Below, one piece after another: positions 1-11,920 of a stretch of DNA of 64,000 nt; positions within the stretch are counted from its first letter, which is position 1, and every line of letters starts with the position of its first letter. This DNA comes from Orthonyx spaldingii (lineage: Eukaryota > Chordata > Aves > Passeriformes > Orthonychidae): NCBI GenBank assembly GCA_013397795.1, contig VZTJ01002648.1, positions 124,001 to 188,000 of the forward strand, given 5' to 3'. Below the pieces are notes generated by a model that did no database searches, was not told the DNA's origin, and saw nothing but the letters and a program-made list of their open reading frames with translations. Made by a program: the position numbers and the translations under genes.

Positions 1-2738
1 AAAAAAAAAACCCCGTGGAGTCTGGTCAAAATAGTAATGGCAGATATTGGTGTAAATCACTTGTTTCAAATGGGCATTTGAGGTAATAAAGCCCCCATTA
101 TGTAGTTGAAATTGTCAGTTTCTGTTCTGATGTGTGTCTCTGAATGACCATTTCCTGTCCTCACTTGATGTTTTCTCCATACTACGTTTAGACAGCAAGA
201 AATATTTTGATGTTGGTGGGCTGCCCATCTATTTTAGTTTATTATTTAAGCCCTCTTGCAAAACTCCCATATAAGAAATTTTACAAGGAAATGCACAAAG
301 ACATTTATCTGAATTTTTCTCTGATGTTGGCTTCTGTCAGCCAAATTGTACAGGAACTTAGGTTTGCCCAAGCAGTATCTGCAAATACTCATCTGTGCAT
401 GTTTGGAGCTCTGCCTTATGTTGTGCCAAAGCAAGAATTACTCACACATGGGTTCCTGAAAATGTGTATTTTGCTCTTGTTGGTTCCCTGCACAGCTCCC
501 CCAAGGTTACAGAGCCCCTCTAACTCTGCTGGTGAGTTGCCCTTTCCCTTCAGCACCCCCATTCCCGTGTTTCCACCAGGGGAACGTGGACAGCTCTGCT
601 CCAGGCCCACTGGTGTTCCTGCACTGCTTCCTGCCAGTGTCTGCCTGCTGCCTCACATGGGGAGCCTGGTCTGTGCAAACACACCTGCACACAAAGTTCA
701 GTTCAGCACCAATCCCATAAAAGCTCCCTTTAACCCTCCTGAATTCCATCTGATTTTTCATAATACGTTGAACCAAATATTCTTTCATTCAGCATCACCC
801 AATCTGCAGCATCAGTGGTGAGAACATTTCTTGGATTCATTACTTGACTGTGTAGTTTTTTAGTTGCTTGTTCTTTTTCATGTGAATCTGTGAGGGAACG
901 CACAGTGCTTATGAATGAAGAAGGAATTAATGTGGTGCTGTAGCTCATAACTATTGCTGATGTCCATGCTGGGATACGAGATCAGCACTGCCAAGGAACC
1001 CAGGACTGCCCCCCCCCCACCCTGTAATTAACCCAAGGTGATGGAGGAGGCCAATTCCACAACAAGCACAGTGGGCTATTTATAGATCCAGGGCCATCTC
1101 TGGTGTTTAATCACTGCCATGGCCAGGCTGCTTAGTGCTGCTTGGGTTTTTTGGTGATGCATGGGAATTAATGCACAGAGAGTTTAATTTTTAGATCTAA
1201 TATAAATTTTAGCAACTAGCACAGCATGTGAGTAGAACTCTGTAGATTTATGCTGCTCTAAGTAATGGAATGCATTCACAAAAATGCTAATATTTGTAAA
1301 TTTTGAAGGAAAAACTGAAAAGCCATTTTGAGGAATCAATTTCTAGTTAGTGTCCAGAGGAAAAAAGCCCACTTTGATATGACCTTTAGATAAAATCTAC
1401 AAAGTACTGACCTTTAATTGCTAAATGCTTGATAAATTGAATTTCAGAGGAGGGGAACGGTACAGAAATTCAGCAAAAGGTGACACATCTTGAGTTTAGT
1501 GCTCTTTGCATTATGTAAGAACTACACACATCCTCTTCTGGCAATTAAAACCAAAATACGTTTTCTCAACCGTTAATAGGCCTTAACGTAAGCAATAAAA
1601 TAAACTTTGTGAATATTTGCAGATATATCCTGTCTGTTTAATTTTAATTAAAAAACTTCTTTTATCACCTCCTTGAGGGATTACTTGGGCAATTGTAACT
1701 AGGTATTTGAGTGCTGTTGTTTAAGTCTGTCCTCTACACTCCTGCATTTGTACTTTTGTATGTCTTTAATTATGAAAGAAAAGTATTTTCATTTGTCCAA
1801 GATATTACTTGAAAAAGCTGCTTTTCCTTAAAATCTTCAGCTGCTTTTTTCTTATTAAAAGTTTCTCTTTTAATATTCTGCCTGTGCATAAATTCAGGGA
1901 CTCTGAAACAGGGAAGATAATCCTTTCTTTACCAGTCTTACAACTGGAAAATTAATTTTTAAGTTAAAGCTTCCTGTTTCAACATTCTACCAAAATATTA
2001 GTAGAAATAGTCAGATCTCTTTCAAATACTTTTATGTTTAAGGCCAGAGGTTATCATTAGATAATCTAGTTTGAGTAATAAGTAGCAACTAAATGATTTC
2101 CAGTCAAACAAATTGCCTCTGGACTATGGCCAAGAGCAAAAATTATTAGGAGTCAGGCAAAAAATTTGAGATTATTTGAAATAATTTTGAGATTCCAGAC
2201 TGATTCTCTAGGTGCTGGCATCTCCTTTCCTTCCCAGCAGTTTTCCAGTTCATGTGGTATATAAAGCTATTCCTGTACGGGGGCACTGCCTGTGTCTGGT
2301 GGCAGAGGAATATTGAGACCTATTTTTGGTTTTGAGAAAGAGAAGAGGAAAAATACTGAAGTAATTGCAGAACAGTTCTGGGGGATCTAATCTTTCACCT
2401 CCCAGTTTTGGGTTGAATGTAGACTTGGAATTTACAGGGAAAATATTGACAGTTTGACTTGCAAGGTTTTAGAAGGTTTCCCAGCTTGTTTCCTGGTTGA
2501 TTTGTGAGCTGCTCTGGCTGCATTTGTGGTGCTCTTGTTGAGAATACCCTCATTTTATGATGTGTAGTTTGTGTGGCAACGTTATCCAGCAGAAAGTGTA
2601 GAAAAAAAGAGGTATAGATTAGGCATAACCGATGGCACATAAAGAGCATTATAGTTTGTTTTTTAGTGCAAGTCATGCATTTATGCCAACTTCGGTTTTC
2701 TTTGCCCTGCTAAATCTTTTTAAGTTCCAGAGAAAGTT
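1..2738. other. gene-free AT-rich unique DNA
   Basis: No supported gene or recognised transposon is visible here. The block opens with a run of ten A followed by CCCC. It holds a run of ten C at 1009-1018 and one perfect match to the MEF2 core, CTATTTATAG, at 1076-1085; about two such matches are expected by chance in 64 kb. A 204-codon open stretch at 207-821 has no recognisable family and is discussed as a finding, not called as a gene. CpG dinucleotides are rare, as expected of methylated vertebrate DNA. Confidence 0.7.
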
Positions 2739-2808
2739 GGGGTTTTTTTATTTGTGTGTGGTTTTTTTTGTTTGTTTGTGGGTTTTTGTTTTGTTTGTTT
2801 TGTGTTTT
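2739..2808. repeat. T/G low-complexity tract
   Basis: Seventy bases made almost entirely of T and G, with short (TTTG) repeats and runs of up to eight T. No fixed unit length is kept, so this is low-complexity sequence and not a clean microsatellite. Similar T/G mixtures recur elsewhere in the window (13861, 14301, 26298, 61366). Confidence 0.85.
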
Positions 2809-5800
2809 CATTGAGTGTTTTGTTGATGCCAGAAGTAGTCCTAGAGCTGTGAGATTCAGAATTGTCTTACAGGAGGCCTAAAAACTCTGACAGTAAACTA
2901 CAGAATCAGAACATGTATTCAACTGAGGCTTGTTCCAAGGCAGAGGGAGTTTGTTTCAAAATCTGCAAAGAAAACTCAGCCTTCTGAAAGGTTGTTGTTA
3001 TTCCATCTGTAGAGCCACGATAGGGCTGGGGATTCTCTTTCATGTCAGATTTTTGTCTCTGCAGATATGAATGCTATAATCAATGCATGAGGGAGCAGCA
3101 TTTCATTTTCCCCTACTAGCTGAGCTCTGTATGATTGCTTCCAGACAGACGTGTGCAGTTCCATTGCAAAAAATGCTCTATGCAGCCATTAATATGACTC
3201 CTTTTTTTTTTTTTTTAGTAGCAGCTTGTGCTTGAAGGCTCTATCTTCAATCTACTTCTGTGAATTTCCCTCCACCTTTATTCGTTCTGCCAATACTGAT
3301 ATAATTCCAGTGTCATGGAATAGCTGCTGTGGACTGCTATCAAGGGAATATGTGAACACCTGTGAAAAAAAGCGAGTGAGAAAACATGAATTCATATTTA
3401 ACTTGGTCTGCAGCTCTTTATCCCTCAGAAAAAGAGATAAAGCTCACTGAATTTTGCAAGTGTGAGAGCTGAAATGAGACAAGAGAGGAGTTGGACCCCT
3501 TTCCATGTAATGTGTCTTGGGACAGTTCTTTGCTAATGCTTTGGTCTTTCCCATTCCGCCCTTAATCTGCCTGTCTGGTTTGCGAGGTTGTTGATTACGT
3601 TCCTTTGTCTGAGATGCTTCTGAGGAGATGAGCACACCGTGCTCCATTCCCCCTGCTGACACCAGCACCTCAGTGAGAGAACCAGGTGAATGATCTCGTG
3701 TTCTCCCTGGTTTTGGCACGTCCTGTGATTTGATGTGCTGCTTTTCCTCCGCTGTGGTTGAACACTCCCGTTCCTCCCAGGCCCAGCTGACCTTCTCCTT
3801 TCCTCCTCAGGCTGCTCAGCGAATCCCCAGTGCTGCTCACTTGGTTTGGCTGCCTTCACGCTTTGCGTGAACAGATGGTGGCTATTACCTCTCTCCTTGT
3901 TGTGCACAGCCAAGAACCGGCCCAGCAGAGCAGGGATTTGCTCTGCACTGAAATATCCCTCACACAGCACAGTTAATGCAGCTCGGTGCCCTCAGCCTTG
4001 CATGTGTTAAGTCACAGGCAGGGACTCGTTAAGAGGCACTAGACTTCCTCAGAGTGCTTCAACACAGCAGATTCATTATGTGTGCTCAACTCCCTCCACT
4101 CGTAAAAATGAAAAATTCTGCTTTTGAGTAACAACATGCTCTAGCTGACAGAACTTTTAAGCTCCCTCAGAAATATGTTTTGATGCAGAGGGAAAAAAAT
4201 CGGGAGCAGAAAGTTCTGTTTAAAAATGCAGCTTGCTTTCTTGGCTGCATCAGACGCTATCTCTTCTTCTCTTGCCTCACTGCTTCTGCAATTGTCTTCT
4301 GACACAGTTTAAAAAAAAGTCTGATCACTGATGATAGGGAACTGTGAAGGCATCAGGGAAAAATCTGGACACAATATTTGGCTATAACAAATTATTTTTT
4401 CTTTTCCACAAGTGACATAAAATGTGTCATTCTGTCCCTGGCTGCCTGAATTTAGCAGCTGAATGTCCTTTGATCATCCTTTCATTGATAATGCCTTGGA
4501 CTGGTCTTGCTATTTCCAGTCCTGGGTCAGCCCCAAACCTTTGCTGTGGTACAGTAATTGGTGTCTGGCTGTGCTTAATATCCATCCCTGCTTAGGAAGT
4601 AAAGTTTATGTTTTTTTGTTGGCTAAGGAAACAGTTCTGTGAGAAGTGATCATGAAAGTATCACATTTTAAAGATGAATTTCAGTCCTGGTAGGGAGCAG
4701 CCATTAACAGGAATTCTTTACAGACGTGAAGCCTCTAAACACTGAGCATTTGTTTCCCTTCATTCTGTTCTAATTAAAGAAGAAGAATTTAGCAAAGGTC
4801 CTTTTCATTCCTTCTTGGTCAGCTCCTCACTGGCTGGCCCTGGCAAGGGAAGCTGCTTTGTCACGGAGCAGTTCTGGCTTACGGAGTTCCTGTTCTTGCC
4901 TGTTAGTTGCTGCCTCTGCTGTACAATGTTTTACAGGTGTACTGAAAGGTGTTTTGTGCAGATCTGGCAGGGACTGAATCAGGGTACCAGTGTGGATAAA
5001 GAATAGCCTCTTTTCTTTTTATTTTGCCCAAACCCTGATGTGTTTCTCAATTCAGCCTTACAAACAGTTTTATTGGCACAAGATGAGGTGGCAGAGTGCT
5101 GCAGAATCTGTAACTGCAGATAAGAAAAGACAATTTCTTACCCTGGCACAGCTACCAAAACCCTTGTTTTGTGAAACTTCTCCCTCCAGTTATCTTTTCA
5201 TCAGGCAACTGAGGAAATTGGATTGTACGCCTTAAAGACAAAAAGCAAACAAACATCACACTCCACAACTTTGTGTAGGTCTCATGTGTAGTCTGATTAA
5301 CTCCAGAGAATCCCTTCGGAATCACTCAAAACACTTTCAGAGCCGGCTTTATTTGGCTGATAGGCTGCTAATTTTTGGAAGTTCATAATCTCTAATGATA
5401 AAGAAGCGAGTCTGTCAGAATTTGCATCCTTTCACAAAGCAAAATAAGAACTATGAACTTGAGAGCTCAAGGTTAGATTGCTGCTAAGTGATTCCTGCCT
5501 TGGAGGGATTTTAAAAATATGTGTGTGTTTATTTTTTAATATATCTGGAAAGTGGTGTAGAGTTAAAAAATGAAGTCTATGGTTAGAAAAACCTGAGCAA
5601 TTTCCAAACTTTTTTCAGCTTCACTAATTCCCAGATTATAGAAGCTAAATGCCTTCCCCTTCTGACATCAGTTAATCACTGCCATTGATGCTGTTGCCAG
5701 CTGTGGGTATTTATTAGCTCGAGCACAATCATCTAGAGTACAACAGATTAAGATCAGTGATGAAGACTCCTGTAAAAATGCCTAACATAGGTTTAAATAT

Positions 5801-6592
5801 TAATCACATTACCTGGATATTGAATTAGTTGCTCTTGAAAAAATGTACTGTCCAGCCGAAACGTTTAATCAAGACATTCTGGAGTTATGATACTTTGAAT
5901 ACAAGGAAATACTAATGGAAACACTTTTATTTGCAGTTAGGGTGGCCTATTTTTTGAGTTGATTTTTCCTTTTAATGTAATTCTTGGTGGTAGTTGGGAA
6001 GAAATACAGTGATGCTGGTGAGAACCTCTTCTTGGTTTGATACCTTTTTCATATTGAAGAAGTGAAAGATCACTTAAAAATCTCTATATCATTTCTTTAG
6101 TTATATGTAGAACTTTAAATTTTGAGCAAGATACCCAACAGCTACTTTAAAGACGTTCCAGTAATGTTATGCTTGCTGGGACAGAATGTATTAAATTCCT
6201 TAATGCATGCAGGAAATCTCCAATTAATAATCTTTCTTAAATGCATCAAAGAAGCAGCTTTGTTTATTTCTGTGGCCTCTGTCTCAGCCCAAGTGCTGAG
6301 AGAAGAAGCGTAAGGGTGAGGTTCTAGACACAGTTCCCCAGGCAGCAAAGACACTTGTCCTTGCACATAGTTAATGTCTCAAATTGTCTTAGTCTTGCTG
6401 TGTTACCTTTAAAAAGACACTTAAAACAATCCCCTAAAATTTGCTGGCTTAACTGCTGGGACAGTGGTGGGCAGGTGAAGCAAGAGGTGCTAAGAAGGGC
6501 CATGGCACAGAATGTGTGGTATTACCATGTACCAAAACTGATCAACTTCTCAGTATTTTTGCAGCATGGATACAACTTACCACAGCAGGGGG
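2809..6592. other. gene-free unique DNA with a possible conserved block
   Basis: No gene is supported. A run of 15 T at 3202-3216 is followed by AG and looks like a splice acceptor tract, but the downstream sequence encodes nothing recognisable. A 145-codon open stretch on the minus strand (3533-3970) has no known domain. The sequence CCTTTGATCATCC near 4468 contains a TCF/LEF-like CTTTGAT core. From about 5340 to 5880 the DNA has several short AT-rich homeodomain-like words and a few retained CpGs, weakly suggesting a conserved non-coding element. Confidence 0.6.
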
Positions 6593-6649
6593 AAAAAAAA
6601 AAAANNNNNNNNNNNNNNNNNNNNNNNNNNNNNNNNAAAAAAAAAAAAA
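6593..6649. repeat. poly-A tract interrupted by an assembly gap
   Basis: Twelve A (6593-6604), then 32 N (6605-6636), then thirteen A (6637-6649). The unknown bases sit inside a homopolymer, so the gap is probably an unresolved poly-A or A-rich simple repeat. The true length is unknown, and any open frame crossing it is an artefact. Confidence 0.97.
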
Positions 6650-7745
6650 GTGAATTTTTTTCTATTTGACAGCCAAAGTGTAAATTCACAGACCTGTTCT
6701 AACTTCCTATTGTCACAGATGTATTTTAAATGTGATTATTCCAAGGTGGTTTTAATTACTAATTATGTAATCACTGAACTTTTAAGAGCTTTTGATTAAC
6801 TCACGGGCACTATTAAACAAATTGAATTGCTGTTGTAAAGCTAGTTACAATGAAAAATGGCTTCTGAGGAAGTTAAAATAGGCATATATTTATGTGTTTT
6901 TATTTATAAAGGGTACAGATTGCTGCTACTTTAGTAGAGTAGGTCCAAGTAGGTTGAGCCAATAACTGAACAAAATTGTAATGTCAGAGGGAAAGATAAT
7001 GAGTTATTCAAAATTATAGGTATACTGAAGTCTTAAAGAAAATAAGGAAAATCTGAAAATAAAGGACTGGGGCTATCATTACAGTTATTAGCAGTGTCTG
7101 ATGATTCGATGTCTGTCTTTGTTCTCCCTGACAAAGCTGGATGATGTTTGGATTTCCCTGGAACAGCTCTGTTATCTTCAGTTGAACTTTTTGGTTTGCT
7201 GTGAAATTCTGCCCAGGAGCTCCACCCTGTTTCTGTTAAAGAGAGTTAAATAATCCTGAGAGGAGCCAAAGGTGGTAATAATTCTGCCCTGCTGCTTCAA
7301 TTCCTGGGCAGTGTGAATATTGCTAAGTGAAATTTGCTCTCCAGTCTTGGAGTAGAATTGTGTTCCAAAGGCTATTGAGGAATAAAAGTGGGTGTTTTAA
7401 TCTCTTCTAAAAAATGTTACGTTTGAGGTACAGCAGCGAGTGACCTGACCTTGATGCATGGTGTGCCTTAGATCTTGGCTGGCCCATTGCACACTTCCAG
7501 ACCTCAGCATTCCTTATGCCTCCTCCTGGGAAATGAGATGCTGAACCAGTTTGTTCTTAGGGCAGGGGAAGGCTCTGACCAGCTGAGATCTCTGCTCTGC
7601 TTTGTTTCCAGCTCTGCAAGCTTTGCTCATCTTCCCTGTTTGGAACTTTGGAACATTCTATTGCCTGCAACTCTCAGGCTGCTCTTCTGCTGCAAAACCA
7701 ACCAGTTCATTGTACCAGTTCATTTTACTCACTGAGGTCCTTATT

Positions 7746-7800
7746 AAAAAAAAAAAAAAAACAAACCCAGAAAAACCCAGCAAAAGACAAAAAACCAAAG
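7746..7800. repeat. A-rich low-complexity tract
   Basis: Sixteen consecutive A (7746-7761), then a stretch almost entirely of A with scattered C and G (ACAAACCCAG, AAAAACCCAG). It looks like a decayed A-rich simple repeat. No transposon body is visible upstream that would make it a poly-A tail of a plus-strand retrocopy. Confidence 0.85.
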
Positions 7801-10418
7801 TAGTTACTTTGGAGTAGAAATATGAGCAGGAGATACAGATGATTCTTAGTTTCCTGTTTGCTAATGTTTGGTGTACCTGTGCAGAAAGGGAAGGGAGCTC
7901 CTCTGATTGAAAGGATGCGTAGTTATGGATAATAAAATTTGGGGTTTTGCTTGTTTCAAAACAATGTCATGGTTTGATGACAAAAGCATCTTTGAAGCTG
8001 TTGAGTGATCAAGCTGTACTTAGTGTGCACAATACCAGTGGCCATAAATGTTGAATGATTTTTAAGTAACAATATCTATTTCACTTGCTTGTTGGGCTCG
8101 AGGATGTTCCTCTCTTACCCAGTGTATTAAGATGAGAGGAGTTGGTGTCAGACTAATTCCCCAAGTTCCATGTGTAGACTGTGACCAAGAAAAACATTCT
8201 CATGATGCTCCCTAGTGCACAATTTGCTGTCTTTTTGCTGCAAGGAGATGTGAAATAATTTGCTTTGCATTTGTGAGCCACTGTGTGCACTTTGCCTTCT
8301 TTAAGGTAGTAGGATCTAAGTGCTCCAGGCTGAACCTTGCTGCTTGCATGTTCCAAACTGTGATGTTTGGAGAGCTGAAGGGGAATATAAAACTGGGGAA
8401 CAGCTAGCAACTGGAAAAATGGAAGAGGAGCCTTGTCATCACAGCATGTTGGCATTTGAAATGAACTCCAGTAGTGAAGTTTGCTTTTGAGTATGGATGA
8501 AGTTTTTTATCTGTGAAGCCAGCTGTTCGGTTTAGTATCCACCCCTAGATAAAACACTTCCACTTCGATTAGAACAAGATCTGTGCCTGCTTATTGCAAA
8601 CAGCGTTCTGGGGAGAGAATTTCATCCTGGCCATCCGGAGAAGTCATGAAAGATGCAGTTGCTTTCACTTTTGTACCTATTCACTCATATTGTCTCTTTC
8701 TTTGATCGACTCCTCAGTGAGGTTTTAAAACACCTCTAATTCTGTGATAGAAGTTTCATATTTGTGAGAAGCTTTTGGTTGGTATGGGGAAAGACATTGA
8801 GAAGCAGCAGAATTTCCATCTGCTGAACAGATGGGATTTCTTATTGCCTGGTGAGGGATCTCCAGGAAATTCCCAGGTGCAAAAGGAGCCTGATGAGGGT
8901 GATTCAGTTGCAGAAATGGTGTGAGCAGTGCTCTGCGTTTTGAGTGGCTTTGGAAATTCAGGCTTTCTTTCAGAGCTCTGTAAAATGCCTCAGAACATAA
9001 TTACTGTTATTTCTCCTTGAAAGAGGTTTCTAGTCCATGGTAGGATTGTTTGGTTTCTGCTATCCATGCTTGCCTCATGTCAGTCTGGGTAAGGCTGTTG
9101 CCCTGTTCCTGGCAATACCCAAGTTTTATACAATATGTTGTTAGCAGGAGTGCTTTCATTCAGTGCAGGATAAATTGATCCCTGTGTACAGCTCATAAAG
9201 CCACGAGGATTCTCTGGGCTGAAAGGTGCTGGGTGAATATCAGGCATAAAACCTAAGCCATTTTTGCAGCTCTTATGTGTAACTGGTATTTTCTAATATA
9301 TATGTTTATTGCTATATTTCTAGATGTAGCAGGTGTTTGTTTGGTTTCTTAAATTTTATTTCTAGATCAAAATATTGACTGTGTTTTACACTCTACCAAC
9401 TTAGGAGACCTTCTGTTACAGAGAAAACAATCTGAAAACTCAAGTTATCCCCACACCAGCTAAATCCATAACACACTGAGAATTTGGTAGGGAACAAGAT
9501 GCTGTTCTTTATTTCGGTCATTCTTTATCCAGTGAGAAATTCACTGTTGAATTATCTATTTCTGAGTTAGCAGTTGATTGGGGCAAAAGCAAGATCCTTA
9601 GGTTTTAGAGCTGTATGATTTAGTATGCAGCCAAAAGTATAGTACAGGTAGTGGTTGTAAAGGAATTGAACTTAATATTTTAATAGGAGGGCTAAAAATA
9701 ATCTTCATATAGTCAACATTATTCTAAATTGAGTAGTTGAGATCTATTTGGCAGGAAACACATTTCTAATTGTGTGATTTATGAGCGTTTTTGTTTTAGA
9801 TAAATAATCATATGTAATGCACAGTTCTTTCTAAATATTTGCTAAATAGAAAAGATAATTTTTTAATTAGATCTTGCTACATGATGGTTTGCAACCACTG
9901 GAAACAGGCAAAGAAAGGCGAAGGCCCTCAGATGTTAATTACTTCAGGTAATGATGAATCAGATGTACAACCTGTGGGTGGCACCTTTTTTGGGGAACAA
10001 AATGTGGGTAAGGAATGTGGTAAAAAGTCACAGAGGAAAAGAGGAGCTGCAGCAGAATTCTTGCTGAATTTCCATTGAGTTGCAGGTTTTAAGTGTGTGC
10101 TAAATGCAGACTTTGGTGAATCAGAGCCTAAAGGTTATGGTCATTTGTTTTGGAGGAAATCAATACAATTGAGAGGGTGCAGCTCCTGTTATTTGATGGC
10201 AGCCAACTTGAGTCATGGCAGATTAATTTTTTAGGTGAATTAGGACCTTAAATCCTGTTTTCAAATGAAAATAAAGCTGCTCTGACAAAATTCAGTGCTC
10301 CTAAAGCATCTGTAATTTTTATAATAATAAATAAGAAAATCAAATACACCAGACTTAGTTATCTTTGGAAACATTGACTTTCTCCCACTTAAAACTTGGA
10401 TCAATACAGGAAACTCCC

Positions 10419-10433
10419 TTTTTTTTTTTTTTT
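10419..10433. repeat. poly-T run (15 bases)
   Basis: An uninterrupted run of 15 T followed by ATTACAA. There is no adjacent transposon signature, so it is best read as a simple homopolymer. Confidence 0.9.
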
Positions 10434-11554
10434 ATTACAACAACTTGTAAATTACCTGTTGTCCTCCACATGATGACCTTTGCTTTAAGTAGAGCAAGTT
10501 GTAGATTCCTAAATTTCCCTAAAGGGCTATAATTGTTATGCTACATGTGGGATAGGAATATTTGAATTGTTGATATGAAATGTAAAAAAAAGTCTTCTAT
10601 TGATTTAAACATTGAATTTGCTCCTGCTGACATTATAATCTACACAAATAGTGAATGGCAGAACAAAAATTAGGCTGAATTATATCCTGCAATACTTCAG
10701 AGAAGTGAAAAGATGAACTTATCCTTTTTTTGATTCAGAGAATGCCTCATTCTGTGGAAAGAGTTGAGTCACCTGAGTCGTCATGACAAAACTGTTTTGC
10801 TGTAGGTGGTTATGCACAGTGTTAAACATGAACAGACAAATCCAGGCTTAAAACTCAACATTTCTCATGTATGTGGTGAAACAAGGTGCTTAAAGCTCCT
10901 AACATGCCAGTGTGCTAAATAAGGATTGCAGGCAGACATTTTAGGGTATGGAGTGTCTGTTTTTAAACTATTAAGATCAATCATTGATCTTTACCCCTAT
11001 CCTGACACAGGGTCAAATCTGGATAATAAAGAAGTTGTTAATATTACAGAAAATCATTATATGATTAATTTCTAAAATGAGGACTGTTACTGACTGTCAT
11101 CAGGTTGTCCCATCTAAATGAGTTATATGAAATACCTGTGCTATATAATCTTGCCAAGAACTTGACAGGCTAGATGTGTGATACTCATTCTGAATAATTA
11201 TATTGCTCTATAATTTAATCCTATTTTCTGACTTTGCCTAGAATGAATGGGCAATCGTATCTTGACTTGTCCAGCAAAATTGTTTCTTAAGTGCTCTGTC
11301 TTCAGTGTGATGAAATTCAGAAAGCTTTTGCATTGAATTCATAGTATTTGTATTCTGTATTTATCAAACAGTAAAGGATGAGAACCCTGAAGATTCAATG
11401 ACAATCTAGTTGTTATAACATAAAAAAAAATATAGCCATGTTATCTTTAAACCTTTTCATGACCCAAAAGTTTGAATAAGAACTCTTTGTAAGAAATCCT
11501 AATATCAGGAGTAGTACTTGTTGAATTTTTTAAATGTATTTTGATGAGGCTCAT

Positions 11555-11920
11555 TAAATGATTCTCGTGCGTTAAATTCATCTCTGTTATTAGCTGATAT
11601 AAAGCTTGATCAGTAAGTGGATGTTAATTCGTGTCGTGTAATGCTGGACTTCCCAGGAGATTTCTCTGCGTGGCTATTCCATATTCATACCAGCACTGAG
11701 ACAGACACATGATGGATACTGCTCCATTGTCCTTTGCTGATGGTTATCCAGCAGTGACAAATGGTTCCACATTTAGCAGTAAAAAGGTACCATGACTGTC
11801 TGAAGTGATGCTTAACACAGAATTACCTCTGTCTCCACTTGTTTCCTTTCAAATTCTATTTCTTTTCAGCGCGAAACATCTAGAGTGTAAAACTGATGGA
11901 AAATGGGCGTTTTATTAATA
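11555..11920. promoter_or_regulatory. candidate conserved non-coding element
   Basis: An AT-rich stretch with about eight CpG dinucleotides (for example CTCGTGCG near 11565, TCGTGTCGTG near 11630, CAGCGCGAA near 11869). The surrounding kilobases are nearly free of CpG. CpG retention in AT-rich methylated vertebrate DNA can mark selective constraint. The element also carries TTAAT and GCTGATA words of homeodomain or GATA type. This is inference from composition; no alignment could be made. Confidence 0.25.

Larger units (their letters stand above)
6650..11554. other. gene-free AT-rich unique DNA
   Basis: No gene or recognised transposon. It contains the A-rich tract at 7746-7800 and a run of 15 T at 10419-10433. 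The words CACCTCTAATTCTGTGATAG near 8731 faintly resemble a CR1 3' tail but are too short to call. A 100-codon minus-strand open stretch (8153-8455) resembles nothing I know. Otherwise I see nothing in this stretch. Confidence 0.65.

Noticed and set aside
3533..3970. 145-codon minus-strand open frame
   Set aside because: Low-complexity charged stretch in a GC-richer patch; a second minus frame is also open and nothing resembles a known protein.
6355..6799. Open frames crossing the N run
   Set aside because: They read through unknown bases and poly-A (lysine runs), so the continuity is artificial.
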